Shown here: positions 1 through 11,100 of the stretch, piece after piece
Position numbering within the stretch: position 1 is the first letter of the stretch
How the letters are laid out: the number at the start of each line of letters is the position of its first letter
Assembly (NCBI GenBank): GCA_023213395.1
Contig: CM041465.1
Span: forward strand, 196,547,741-196,611,740
Direction of reading: 5' to 3'
Origin: Cycas panzhihuaensis
Lineage: Eukaryota > Cycadophyta
Length of the DNA stretch: 64,000 nucleotides
The notes under the pieces: generated by a model
What the model saw: only the letters and a program-made list of their open reading frames with translations
The model's database searches: none
Told to the model about the DNA's origin: nothing
Position numbers and translations under genes: made by a program

Positions 1-699
1 GGTCTAGACTTGACTCCTATGGTAAGTAATATACACCTCCTTATAGATTCCTTATCTCTTAGGGTTTCAACTAGGATCTAGAATTATGTCAGATTCGATT
101 CATCATAGCTTTACAATCCCAAAGAAACTACTTTCCTCCCTCATTCTTTTTCTATATAAATATAATCATTATACCAAAAGGTATAACTTCTTTTTGGTTA
201 ATTACATCTTTTTATAATAAATTTTAAATTAATATAATTAACTTTATTTTATTTAGGACTTTATTAGTTTAGAGGGGAATTTAGCACTTGATAATTCTCT
301 TCCTCTTAATTTTAGCTGTTCTTAACAATTATCTCTTTATCAGAAGAAATAAAGTTAGTGAATAATTTTGGATATTATTTTTATATAAATTCCTCTCTTT
401 CTTAAGTTATATTATTTTCATCATAAGATGTCCATTTAATTTTAATTTTAGAAATTATTTTATTTTTAATAATTCTAATTCTTTCATCTAAAATCTTTTC
501 AAGATTTGTAAGAAATTTACATATAAGCTATATGGTAATTTTGCTCTACTTAATTAAATGGGTATTATCAGGTATATATTCTTTAATAGACTCACAAAAA
601 ACACCCTATGAATTTTTAATTAGGGTGGTAAGGCAAGTTCATAATCTAAATCCCTTATATGTTATAGTATCTTAAAAGAACCATAATATTTGGGTGTTA

Positions 700-1720
700 T
701 TTTAGTATATTTTCCTAATTTTAAGGAGCTTCTTTTGGGTTTAACTTAGACAAAGAATTTATCTTCTACTTGAAATTATCTAATTACATGTTTTAAATCA
801 ACATATTTCCTATATTGATCTTAGGGTGATTTTAATTTATTTGTAGATTTATGAAATTTTATTTCTATTTTTGCTAAATCCTCATTATTGTACCATTGAT
901 ACTATGCTAGGTTAGACTAAGAAAGAGGTGTGTTATAATTCCTCTTATATATAACCTCAAAGGGTGTCATCTTTGTAGAAGAATGGAAACTTTGATTATA
1001 TATAAATTTTATTAAGTATATATTCTCTTCCCAATGAGAAGGAGTTTTGGTAGTATATATTTTAAGAATATTTTTTACTATGTGGTTTACTCATTTAATT
1101 TAACCATTAGTCTTAAGGTGATAAGCAATACTTATCTTAAGGGTGGTCTCTATTTCTTAAAAGAAAGTTTTCTAAAAATTAGAAGTGAATTTGAGATCCC
1201 TATTTGAAATAATATTTTTTTGTATCATATGTACCTAAAAGATTTCTTTAACAAAGATTTGTGTTATATACTTTCTAGCGGATTTAATTCTAGTAGGTAT
1301 ACATTGAGCAATTTTGGTTAGTCCATCTACTATAACTAAAATGGTGTCATTCCCTCTCAAAATTTAGGGTAAATATATGATAAAGTCCATGCTCATAGAT
1401 TCTTATTTCCATTTAGGCACATCTAAATGTCTTAATAAACTAGAGGTACTATATTATTTTTCTCTAACTTTATGTCAAAGAAGGTATTTTTGAATCTAAT
1501 CACATGTCTGATTTCATTTTAGGCCAAAAGATGCTTGTCCTAATAATGTAATAAGTTTTGTAAAATCTGGGATGTCCATCTATTGGTATATTGTAAATGT
1601 CCTTTAGAATTTTATTTTTTATTTTAGGAATATTAGGCATGCATATTCTTTCTTTGTAATAAAGTATAGACAATCTTCTAATAGAACATACTTTTTTACT
1701 TATTCTTTGTGATGAGCCTA
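700..1720 (-). pseudogene. Integrase remnant, Ty3/gypsy
   Basis: Minus-strand translation gives the start of the zinc-binding/core region near 1550-1610 (GHPRFYKTYY, then FWPKMKSD), matching the gypsy pattern GHPG-FYKT-FFWPGMK. Further on, near 1240-1360, come RWTN-like and GSQIHF-like segments corresponding to the core around the second catalytic Asp, and near 1080-1110 a segment like the conserved AYHPQTDGQ stretch. The frame changes several times and many stops interrupt it. The enzyme would have inserted the element's cDNA into the chromosome. It follows RNase H in the same element, and no active product is possible. Confidence 0.7.
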
Positions 1721-1734
1721 GGGTTGAGGATTAT

Positions 1735-2210
1735 ATAACTAAGTAGAGATTGATTTAAAGTATTCATCGTTAACCAAGGTTTCTTTGACACAATTATTTA
1801 AATTATTTCTTATTAGGGATATAACATTATGGTAAATCCATTTTTTATTAAGGGCATCTGCCATCTTATTTTCTTTCCTAGGCATATGGTAGATGTAGAA
1901 GTCATACTTTGTGATTAATTCCATTTAGCCTTTTTACCACAAGTTTAGATAGGGTTGATTAAATATATACTATAAACGATGATGACATCTTTTAAGGGTA
2001 AATTTAACATCTAATAAATAATGTCTCTAAGTTATTCTAGGTTACTGATGGGATAATTTTCCTTGGCTCCTTATAATTTCTTAGATTTATAACTAATAAC
2101 TTTCTCATCTTGTATTAAGACTCCTCTTAATCTATCTCTGTTAGTATTTGTGATCACTAAGTAGACTTTGATAGGATTAGGAGTTCCTAATACAATTGTT
2201 ATCATCAAAG
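1735..2210 (-). pseudogene. RNase H remnant, Ty3/gypsy
   Basis: The clearest part is the open stretch at 1739-1924 (61 codons). It reads KYDFYIYHMPRKENKMADAL, the end of a gypsy RNase H, where the usual pattern is FDFEI-H-KGKENKVADALSR. The domain degrades the RNA strand during reverse transcription. It lies between RT and integrase of the same decayed element. Upstream parts of the domain (about 1925-2210) are recognisable only by position. Confidence 0.75.
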
Positions 2211-2289
2211 ACTCTTTTATCACCAAGTCTCATCATATTTAGGTATCCATTGGAACACTTTAAGTTATATTAGTTAAAGGCATTATGAT

Positions 2290-3010
2290 TTTAGAGTATC
2301 CCCTAATGAATTTTTAATAGAAACCTAATAACTCTAAGAAACTATATATTTTATATGTATCTTATGGTTGTGGCCATTCTTGTACAACCTTTATTTTCTT
2401 AGGATCTGATGTAATTCCTTCTTTAAAAATTAATACACACTAAGTACAAAATCTTTGTCTTAAAGAATTCACATTTGCTTACTTTTGTATATAACTTGTG
2501 TTCTCTTAATTTCTTAAGAACTTTTCATATGTGTTGTTCATGTTCCTCTTCTATTATAGAGTATATTAAGATATCATCTAAAAATATAATCATAAATATA
2601 TCTAACTATGACCAAAATACAATATTGATTAAGGTCATAAAGATGAATAGTATATTAATTAGTTCAAAAGATAAAACAACAAATTCATAATGAATATATT
2701 TGGTTCAAAAGGCTATTTTAGATATATGCTCTTCTTTTATTCTAATTTCGTGATATCTAGATCATAAATCTATCTTCAAAAAATATTTAACACCACTTAA
2801 TTAATCTAAAATATCACTAATTATCTATTCTTAATTGTTAGTTTATTTAACTGTGAGTAGTCAATATATAATCTTAGGGTACCATCCTTCTTTTTGACAA
2901 ATAAAACTATGCTTCCTATGGAGAAATATTAGGTTTGATCTTTCCATGTTCTATCAGTTCTTGTAACTGTACTCTAAGTTCCATTAACTTAGGGATAAAC
3001 TCTTAATAAG
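2290..3010 (-). pseudogene. Reverse transcriptase remnant, Ty3/gypsy
   Basis: Reading down from about 3000 on the minus strand, ELR-QLQELIEHGKIKP marks the RT N-terminus. A segment like [14 protein letters not shown] follows in another frame near 2850, and the catalytic box appears near 2560 as FLDDILIYS (usual gypsy form FLDDILVYS). So the Asp-Asp pair is kept while the surrounding frame is destroyed by indels and stops. The thumb/connection follows to about 2290. Confident as an RT remnant, not as a gene. Confidence 0.75.
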
Positions 3011-3319
3011 GGGCCTTAGACACTGGTTCTTCTCTAGGCATGAGGCATATTACATGCTTTACTATTCTTCTTAGAGTAATCCCTTCATTTTTTAAGGAAG
3101 TACATCCTTAAATTCTTTGATAATGGAATGATTAGTAGCGATATCATTATGTGGTTGAGAATTTCAGTTACCAATATATAAAAGAGCTTACATCTTTTAC
3201 AAATACATCTTTTAATATGTTTTATAGAAAGGGTGTGTAGTTATGTAGGTCTCTCTTTCTCTTAAAGAATCCTAACTTCATTAGGATGTATGGTTATTAT
3301 AACTTATTTATTATGACAT

Positions 3320-3339
3320 CACACACACACACACACACA
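3320..3339. repeat. (CA)n microsatellite
   Basis: About ten CA dinucleotides in a row between the protease and RT remnants of the gypsy element. Confidence 0.95.
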
Positions 3340-3469
3340 TTATTAGCTTCTAGCAAAGCCATATGTATTATAATATTATATTTCCTTAGGTTTAATAGTT
3401 GAAAATCCCCAGCGGTTTGATATCCATCTAATTCTAATCCTACTTTGTCTAGTATAGAATGAATTTGTC

Positions 3470-3700
3470 TAAGTGTTTTAATATCAACCAATTCTACTTA
3501 AAAGGATATATTTTTATAGGTATTAAATTTAATTTTCTACTACGTTTTGGGAATATGAAATTATGGTTACTTTTAGAGTCAACTAATACAATAAAAGACC
3601 ATTCATCTATTTTTCCCTTAATGTGGACAAGGGATAGTTGCTTATGTGTGTTACCTAATTTAATAGTGGCATGAATGCACATATCAGGTTGAGGTTACAT
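3470..3700 (-). pseudogene. Aspartic protease remnant, Ty3/gypsy
   Basis: The open stretch 3494-3682 on the minus strand contains FIVLVDSKSNHNFI. Plant gypsy proteases have LVDSGSTHNFI there, so the catalytic Asp is present but the invariant Gly of D-S/T-G is replaced by Lys. An upstream segment (KLGNTHKQLSLVHIKGKID) fits the usual approach to the active site. The protease would have cut the Gag-Pol polyprotein. It sits between gag and RT as expected and is inactive. Confidence 0.75.
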
Positions 3701-3879
3701 CAAGTATTTTATAATTGGAGATATCTCCCTTGGTATACTTTTCTTTAGTCTTGGATAATTTTCATTTTAGATAGGCTTCTTCACATTCCTAACATTAGAG
3801 CATTTTAGGCTAATTTTCCTATTTCTATCTTTGATTATGTAATTGCTCTGGTATTCTTTTAAATGAGTTTTAACAAGTG

Positions 3880-4930
3880 TAGTTTTTCTTTGTATTATTA
3901 TCACTTATCCCTCTTTCTAAATAAGATTTTCCTTGATGATGAAAGACACTACCATTGCAAGAGCATTCACACTTGTATAACCATTCCCTCTTTTCTTCTC
4001 ATCTAGATTTTGTTTCTCATATCTTTCTATAAAAGTAGTAACTTTATCTATGGAATCAAGCTTTCCATCCCATATGTTAACAAGATATTTTCAGTTAAGT
4101 CCATTGATAAATCTCTCAAGCCTATTTTTTCCTTTAACAGATGAAACTAATATATTTAGTGTTTTGAATTGTTCCATGTCCTCTCTAATGCTAAGAATAT
4201 TTTATTTTAAGTCATAAAATTTATTTAATTTATTTTAAAGAAAAAATTCAAAGATAAATTTATCATAAAATTTATCTTTGAATTTTCTCTAGGACATTCA
4301 TTTTATTCTTATTTTATGACTCCTGATTAGATCACACTATAAGGTGAGAGTAAGTCCTTTTAATTGATATGTGGTGATTTGGGTTTTAGTGTTACTACTT
4401 AATTGTTTTAATTTAAACTATCTTTTTAGGTTATCTAACCAGAATTTTGCCTCTTCTCTTATGCCTCTTTTTCTTTTATATTTTATAAGTTTTAGTTTCT
4501 TAATATAGTGGTCTATCTCTTTTTATTTTTATTTCCTTTGTTTATAGTAGGAGCTTGCATTTGGTTTAGTATCAGATTTGTCTGAACTAGAATTTTTTTC
4601 ACTGTCAAATGTTATGTTGATATTTCGAGAACTTGTTTTAGAATCCTTTCCCCTTCTTTTCTTTTTATTTTTGTTTCCTCTAGAATATGTTTTTCCTTTG
4701 GCTTTCTATTTTTTTCTTTTATTATTTCTATCGAAGGTTCCCCTTTGTCCTTTTCAAAATTTGATGTGGATTTCTCTATTTTTGCTTCTACAAAGATTGA
4801 CCAATGATCTTCTTTGTTCTCTTATTGTTATTTCCTATTTTACTATTTAGCTTACCTAACTTGTTCATCATCATTTCAAAACTTCTCTAGAGCCTAATTT
4901 CTTTCTAATATCTTAGATAGGTTGAGGTCA
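3880..4930 (-). pseudogene. Gag remnant, Ty3/gypsy
   Basis: Minus-strand translation is Lys/Asn/Ser-rich near 4500-4850. It then shows EAKFWLDNLKR and TTYQLKG near 4350-4470 and RLERFINGLN near 4090-4120, the typical plant gypsy gag-domain progression (YQLKG, then RFV-GL). A low-complexity Lys-rich tail follows, and no zinc knuckle could be read with confidence. The hydrophobic-looking plus-strand reading at 4578-4850 is the shadow of the Lys-rich gag. Stops and frameshifts are frequent. Gag would form the virus-like particle. Confidence 0.65.
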
Positions 4931-4959
4931 TTATTCTGATTAAATATAGTTATTCATCG

Positions 4960-5043
4960 TGTTGGAAAATAATTTGAGTTAAACTAAGCTCTGATACCAA
5001 ATGTTAGAAAAATAATGGACCTAAACTAAGCTCTGATTCCAAA
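4960..5043 (-). repeat. Two 42-bp tandem units, each with a primer binding site
   Basis: Units 4960-5001 and 5002-5043 are both 42 bp. Each begins with TGTTRGAAAA, like the end of the adjoining LTR, and each contains a minus-strand initiator-Met PBS: 4988-4999 is a perfect complement of TGGTATCAGAGC and 5030-5041 has one mismatch. The LTR starts immediately after the second unit, so the LTR end plus PBS has been copied in tandem. Confidence 0.85.
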
Positions 5044-5441
5044 TGTTAGAAATAGAATGCAAGGAGAACATGGAAGAACATAAAATAATCTTCAATACAT
5101 TAATACTTCAATATATTGTTGTTGTATAATCAAGAAAACTCATTGTTCTTCAATCCATGTTGATAGAAGAGTAATAAAAATGTTTAAATATTGGTAGTGT
5201 CTGAAGACATCAGGGTTTCACACCCCTCAATATTTATAATTTTGTGGGAGGAGGAAAACTCCTCAACCCTTAAAATTCAAATTACAATAAAATAATACTA
5301 ACTTAACTCAAAGTAAACTTAACTCAAATTAACATTAACTTACCTACACATGTTGAGCACCCACATGTGTAAATTGAGGAAGATGAGGTGTAATCCCTTG
5401 GTTAGAAGGCGGGAGGGGAGTGATGATAATTAACTCCAACA
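5044..5441 (-). mobile_element. LTR (398 bp), minus orientation, PBS and PPT on opposite sides
   Basis: In plus coordinates it begins TGTTAGAAAT and ends CTCCAACA, so as read on the minus strand it is TG...CA with inverted ends. A minus-strand TATA-like TATAAATATT at about 5232-5243 sits in a promoter-like position. On its low side is a PBS leading into the gypsy gag, as for a 5' LTR. On its high side (5442-5455) is a PPT (minus strand AAGGGGGAGAA) preceded by a copia-like coding remnant, as for a 3' LTR. One LTR serving both sides suggests a tandem element formed by recombination, or a chimaera. Confidence 0.8.
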
Positions 5442-6149
5442 TTCTCCCCCTTAATGGTCATCACAAACACTTGTATCTTCTCTTTGAACTTATGAAATTT
5501 ATATTTGAAAAAATTTTTAAAATTTTGATCTTTATCAACTCTTCTCATCCTTATAGCCACATATGTCTCTTTACCATGGAATGATGTAAAAAAACTGTAA
5601 GTAAATGATACTTGATTTGTATAAAAAAGAATAGCTACAACTTTGACTTTAACTTCTAGAAATTTAACTTTGACTGTCATATCATTAGGTCTCTTTTTTG
5701 TCATATCATAAGATTCATTCTCTCTCTCAAATGGAGGATCAGGTACTTATATAGCAAGTTGGTCCTGCATTTGATCTGAATCTTCATGGGTGTTGTCATT
5801 ATGATTCACCTGTTCTGTCACCTGTCTCACATGCTCATCAAAAATAACATCAAATACATAAGGGTATCTCCCCCATAAGTAGAAAGTAATACATTCTAAA
5901 CTGATTTAGAAGTAGTTAATTCAGAAACTCTAGAAAAATAGTTAATTCAGAAACTCTAGAAAAAACATCATCATTTATAGTGCAAAATAATAATCATAAA
6001 ACTTTATTATCTTTTCTAAAATTTTCTTTAATACTTAGATCACATTCATGTTGCAAATATTTCAAAAGATCATGTTCAATAAAATAGTCTTGCATAGTCT
6101 TGTGCCAAAGTGAAAAATTTTGCCCATCGAATATAGGAAATTCTGCCAT
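5442..6149 (-). pseudogene. Internally deleted copia remnant: gag start joined to integrase-RT linker
   Basis: A minus-strand Met at 6149 opens a copia gag, MAEFPIFDGQNFSLW, with TMQDYFIEHDLL and KDNKVL after it and NDDVFSRVSELT near 5960. Soon after, near 5855, the sequence changes to YVFDVIFDEHVRQ, a segment normally found between integrase and RT (V-FDEH). It then runs through a Lys-rich stretch to the PPT at 5442-5455. Protease, integrase core, RT and RNase H are absent, so this is a deletion derivative that could only have moved in trans. A 27-bp direct duplication lies at about 5908-5965. Confidence 0.65.
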
Positions 6150-7254
6150 TTTTGTCAAAAAACTTTAGTACATAAAAGTATGCTTTTATCAAATCAAATA
6201 AAGTTAATAAGTGACTAAACTATATGATGTCAAATATACTTTTCAAAAGAAATGTAATGCACTAATAAACATATATGATTTCAAATGAACTTTTTGAGAG
6301 AGATGTAATGCCCTTTGGAAAGTTATGCAATTCAATAATCTTTTCACTCTTCCTAAAAGAAACACATCACATACACTATTTTCTGCCATCTTATGCATGT
6401 TCACACACTCACCAAGGTTGAGATACCTTGGTTAGAAGAATGCTATGCCATAAAGGAGGTGTGGGTTTCAAGTTGGGATTGGACTAAACTGAAATATTGG
6501 TGAGGTTTGGTTAGCCATACCATCGTGCCTCAATCAGGGATCATCTTAATAACCAACTAGGAAAACTAAAACTTTAATACAAGATTAAAATATACTTGAT
6601 CTGATATCTATCATAGCCATGGGTATGCATGTACCATTCTTTAGAGGAGGTATATAGTTACTCATTGGTGAATTGGGTGAGGATTGGGAGTACCTAAGCT
6701 CCATTGTGACTTGGATTTCATCACCAAGCACAATTGTGGGTATTGTAGATGAAAGCCAAGTTAATTCTAATAGAAACCTAGGCATCCCTTCAACAACTTC
6801 AATTACATGTTGGACACAAGTTAGAGGTTATTGGGTTGATTATGCATCTTACATTTGAGTTTCAAGTTATGTACACCCAATGATATTAACTTCTACATTG
6901 ACCTATAATCTTGTATATTAATCACTTACTTATTTGTAAAAAGTGATCCATAGTGTAATTATAATCATAGTGCTTCTCATATTCCTACTACATTAGGTTA
7001 ATATTTATTATAAATGTTAGTGGCCAATTTTCATCCTAGTGCTTCTTATATTCCTCCTACGTTAGATTAATATTTGTCACAAGTGTTTGTGACTTTTCTC
7101 TAAGTTACTCCCTTCATCTTTAGCAACCATTCTCACTTCTTCTTCCTTCTATTACATTACTACATTTCATCTCCCATTTATAAATAGTAATTGGTCATTT
7201 ATTACCATCACTTTTATAGTCCCTTATTCATTTCTTCCCTTCTCAAAAGACACC
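6150..7254. other. Unassigned AT-rich sequence
   Basis: No coding domain, PBS or LTR could be recognised here. It may hold the lost 5' end of the deleted copia remnant and the leader of the plus-strand copia that follows. The only clear structure is a 69-bp tandem repeat at 6969-7106. Confidence 0.5.
6969..7106. repeat. 69-bp imperfect tandem duplication
   Basis: AGTGCTTCTCATATTCC at 6969 recurs as AGTGCTTCTTATATTCC at 7038, and similarity continues through TTAGRTTAATATTTRT. The copies differ mainly by transitions, so the duplication is old. Confidence 0.75.
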
Positions 7255-8400
7255 ATGTCTTCATAGTTCAAGCAAAATATGAACTACATTCTAAAAAGAA
7301 AAGAAATTTGGGATATGTAGTTCATTGGTGTCAAATATGCTGTAAAGTATAAAGGTATGTGGAGAGATCACTTGAAACCTACACCATCTGTTATAGCTAC
7401 AGCTACCTTAGCTACTTTTAGAGGAGGTGCTCTAATTGCTCCCACTAAAGTTGCAACTATACACTAATGGGAACTTGATGATGATAAAATATGTGCAAGG
7501 ATACTACTTGTCACTGATTATTCCCTACATAATCTCATTGATGAAGTTGTATATGATACAGCATGGAAAGTTCTTGAAGTTCCTAAGAATAACTTTGACA
7601 CTAAATCAAACTTAGAATTTGTTCACTTAGTGATGAAGATAAACAAATTAAAAATGTAGAAAGGACATGCAAGTGAGACAATCAATCTCCTTCATCTAAT
7701 CAAGCAAGCTATTAATAAAGATTTTAAAACTCAATGCATTACATGGGCTTTCTTGATTTAGTTATGTCTCCATATCCTATATTACAAAAATCTACTTGGA
7801 AGTCTTTAATCTAGTGGCACTTTGAAGACCCTAAACTTTAAGGCTCTTATTAATAAGTTCATTGAATTTGATAAGACCTTTGATGGTAACTTTTCCACTA
7901 TATCAGATCCAACTGATGCTGCTTTCAAAGTGGAAGAAGATATTTGTTATACTAAAAATAAAGGTCAATACTCTCACTGAGGTGGTAATTCTCATGGAAG
8001 AGGAAGTGGTAGATAACAAGGACAACATCCTCTTGGTCAATAGGCTCCTCAACTCCAACAAAAATTGTCTCAAGGCCAAGGCCAAAATAATCAACCTGGA
8101 CCTAGATCAAGTAATTAGAGATAATCCAACTAGCCCAATAATTCTGATGGGACTGGAAATTAAACAATTGTGTACCAATGGTGTAATAGAAAAGGACACT
8201 ATACCAAAATTTATAGAACTACCACCAACAAACTACCAAGTTATCAACATCATCATGATACACATAATGTTGATAATACTTCTTTTAAATATGCTTTTAG
8301 TGGAATACAATTTGTTTATACACACCTTTAAAGAATTGGGACCACTTCATCAAATGTTGTTGATAGATCCACTAAGTATATTGAGGCTCATTATGGCTAT
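7255..8400 (+). pseudogene. Copia gag
   Basis: A start Met at 7255 is plausible but is soon followed by stops. Downstream one frame reads TATLATFRGGAL, then the typical gag body (AWKVLEVPKNNFDTKSN, HLVMKINKLKM) and an AAFKVEEDICYTK segment. A Gly/Gln-rich stretch follows, then a degenerate zinc knuckle near 8170-8200 (QWCNRKGHYTK; CX2CX4HX4C expected). Gag packages the element's RNA. About six in-frame stops are seen. The 196-residue open stretch at 7862-8452 is a different frame over the same gag and is not a separate gene. Confidence 0.7.
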
Positions 8401-8454
8401 GCTTATTCACTTTTACCTTCACCACTTGGAGTTACAAATAGTACCACCTTAAAT

Positions 8455-8904
8455 ACTTCATCGTGGATCATGGATACCAGAGCAATACAACACATGACTT
8501 GTCATCGCCAGTTCTTTCAGAATTTTGACTCTAAAGATTGTGGTGTTATACGCATGGCTGACAAATCATCTCAGCTAGTTGAAGGACTTGGAACTATTTG
8601 CTTGAAACTCCCAGGCCTTTCAAATTTTACACTTGCTGATGTTTTATATATTCCTACTCTGAAGCATAACCTACTCTCCTTGTCCACCTTTGTCTCTCAT
8701 AGATTTAATCTGAGTGTAACTACAAATAATCAAACTCTCTATGTCATTCACCCTCCTTCAAATAATGTAGTTATAACCAAAATTCTTGATGGTAAACCTT
8801 TTTACCTAATTGACTCACCATCCTCTAAAGCCAACTATGTTGATGATGACTCTACTTTTACCATAACCATGACTCCTCAAAAGTTGTCCCAAACAGCCCT
8901 ATAG
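8455..8904 (+). pseudogene. Copia aspartic protease
   Basis: Open from 8470 to a TAG at 8902-8904. The region begins SSWIMDTRAIQHMT; copia proteases have W-DSGAT-HMT, so the catalytic Asp-Thr is kept but Gly is replaced by Arg (GGA to AGA, a G-to-A change). Next come VLYIPTLKHNLLS, a hallmark of copia protease, and a segment leading into the GAG-pre-integrase domain. The protein would have released the individual enzymes from the polyprotein. It continues in frame with gag upstream and integrase downstream. Confidence 0.8.
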
Positions 8905-9706
8905 CATGCTCGTATGGGCTATATCAAAATTGATCATTTAAGAGAACTACATTCCACTCTTCATAGTATGCCTAGGCTCTCCTCTAAGCCCTTCAAATGT
9001 GAAGCATATATCATTACCAAATCTCAAAGACAACCCTTTTCTCATAGTTAGTAGAAATCTAGCCAATCTTTGCAGCTTGTATACTCAAATATATGTGGTC
9101 CTATACCCATCCCTTGTCTTAAATAGAAGTGGTACTATATTACTTTCATTAATGATTTTACTAAGAAAGTATAGGTTACTTTTCTTACAAAGAAAGATGA
9201 AGCTTTTTCTATGTTTCAAGCTTTCAAGGCCTGTGTGGAAAATGAATTTGGATTCAAGATCAAAATACTTAGGACTGATAATAGTGGTGAGTACACATCC
9301 AATGAGTTTGAATCATACCTATATTAATATGGAATCAAACATCAGACCACTGTTGCAGGTACATCCTAGCAAAATGGATTTGCTAAGTGTATGAACAGGA
9401 CTATCATAAACATGTCTTGTGCTATGCTAGTATATAAGAATATCCCTATCTATCTTTGGGCTAAGGCTATCTAGACTGTTATGTATTGCATCAACATTGT
9501 TAGTCCCTCTAAGCTTGGCCCCTCTCCATATGAAATTTGGTATGGAGAAACCCCCTCTATCTCCCACTTCAAATTTTTTTGGCTCTACTTATTATACTCA
9601 CATTCTGGAGGAACATAGAAGTAAGCTCCAAGATAGAGCCATCAAAGGTATATTTGTCAGATACCCTATGGACAAAAAGGGGTACAAGGTTTTTATACCT
9701 TCATAG
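8905..9706 (+). pseudogene. Copia integrase
   Basis: After a TAG replacing the expected TGG, the frame reads HARMGYIKIDHLREL, the zinc-binding GAG-pre-integrase part (LWH-RLGH). The core follows. The first catalytic Asp (expected SDICGP) is now SNICGP near 9080, the second is kept in LRTDNSGEY near 9280, and the catalytic Glu of QNGVAER is lost (QNGFAK, near 9370). The C-terminal part with PSPYEIWYGETPS (near 9530) is followed, in another frame at 9497-9706, by GIFVRYPMDKKGYKV. Two of three catalytic residues are changed, so the enzyme is dead. Confidence 0.8.
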
Positions 9707-10249
9707 TGTAAAATGATCATCACTGGAGATGTTATCTTTGCAGAGACTAAAGATCAATTACTCAGACTTGATTCTAAGATGCCTTCATATCGATTTAATA
9801 ATGCTACAGAATTCAATGTCCATATTCCAAAATTTAAATGGGGAGATACTCAATAGTTGCTCAAAATCTTAGAATCTGACAATAAAGCCTTAGAGGATAC
9901 AAGTTATGACTCCCAACCAATGTGTACACATCCAACACCCTCATTTGTGAATAACCAAATTGATAAAGGCAAAGCCATAGTAAAAGGATCATCTTCTCCA
10001 AAATCTGTGGATGGCCCATCTTCTCCAGCATCATCAACTTCCTCTGTACTAAATATTTCACATGATCCTTTTTAGGATCAAAATGAAGACCAAGAGGCTA
10101 TAGAAATAAAAACTTCATTCCCAACTCAAAGTTTTTGTGAAACCTACCAGCTACACAAGAACATGTGACCAGATGAGGTAGGTAAAAATAGTACTAGAAG
10201 TGCCCATAGAGCAAGGATGCGTAAATCACTTTCTATTGAGCTTGAACTA

Positions 10250-11100
10250 GTAGAATTACACCTTACTCTTAATGAAGATCCCCTAATGTACTAAGAAGTT
10301 GTAAAGCATACAGCTTATAGAAATGCCATGAACGAAAAGTACTAATCCCTTATTAAGAATGGTACATAGGACCTTATTGATCTACCACTTAGAAGAAAGG
10401 TAGTTCAAAATAAATGAATGTTCGAAAATAAGTACAGATCATATGGCACCCTAGAAAAACATAAGGCGAGGTTGGTAGTAAAAGGATTCACGTAAAGGGA
10501 AGGCATCAACTACACTAAAATCTTTGCTCTTATAACTAAGTGGCCTACAATCAGAACTCTTATAGCCTTAGCTGCTCAACATGGTTGAAAAATCCACCAA
10601 CTCGATGTTAAGACCACATTTCTCAATAGGGACCTTAAAGAAGAAATTTATATGGCTCAGTTAAAAGGATACGAGATTGTCGATCAAGAGCATAAGGTTT
10701 ACAAGCTCAAAAAGTCTTTATAGGACCTAAAGCAAGCCCCTCATGCTTGGCTTACCAAGTTATCTGAAAGAATGAGATAACTTAGATATAAGATTTGTAA
10801 CTATTAAGATGTTGATGCAATATTTTTCATCAAGTGCCAAAATGATAAAGTCACTTACCTCTTAATCTTTATGGATGATATGCTAATAACAAGGAATAGT
10901 GAACAAGTAATTAGCCAGCTAAAAAAGGACCTTACTAAAACTTTTGAATTATCTAACCTTAGGTTGATGAAATATTACTTGGGAATTGAAGTAACTTAAA
11001 ATAATGGCAAAATCTTTCTCTCCTAAGAAAAATATATCAACGATCTTCTAACAAAGTTTTAATTGAAAGGTGCTTGACCAGTAGATACATCTATAGAGCC
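10250..11100 (+). pseudogene. Copia reverse transcriptase
   Basis: The frame starts near YEEVVKHTAYRNAMNEKY and continues through KHKARLVVKGFT, QLDVKTTFLNRDLKEEIYM, YKLKKSL-DLKQAPHAW and the catalytic box IFMDDMLIT at about 10868. All are hallmarks of Ty1/copia RT, and the Asp-Asp pair is present. Several TAG or TAA codons fall where Trp or Gln is conserved, for example the Tyr/Trp-Gly site before LKQAP. It would copy the element RNA into cDNA from a Met-tRNA primer. The acidic integrase-RT linker lies at 9707-10250. Confidence 0.85.

Larger units (their letters stand above)
1..4959 (-). mobile_element. Decayed Ty3/gypsy retrotransposon, internal region
   Basis: Read on the minus strand from 4959 down to 1, the order is gag, protease, reverse transcriptase, RNase H, integrase. 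That is the Ty3/gypsy order (integrase last), and the RNase H and integrase segments resemble plant chromoviruses. An initiator-Met-type primer binding site precedes gag at 4988-4999, next to an LTR at 5044-5441. The 3' LTR is not seen and should lie beyond base 1. Every domain carries stops and frameshifts, and the sequence is strongly AT-rich, so this is an old inactive copy. The first 700 bases, where an integrase tail and perhaps a chromodomain would sit, are too decayed to read. Confidence 0.85.

Noticed and set aside
4578-4850. A hydrophobic 90-residue plus-strand protein with apparent membrane segments
   Set aside because: Antisense shadow of a Lys-rich gag: AAA/AAG codons read as Phe/Leu on the other strand.
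7862-8452. A 196-residue plus-strand protein of unknown function
   Set aside because: It lies in a different frame over the copia gag; the gag frame shows the expected motifs, this one does not.
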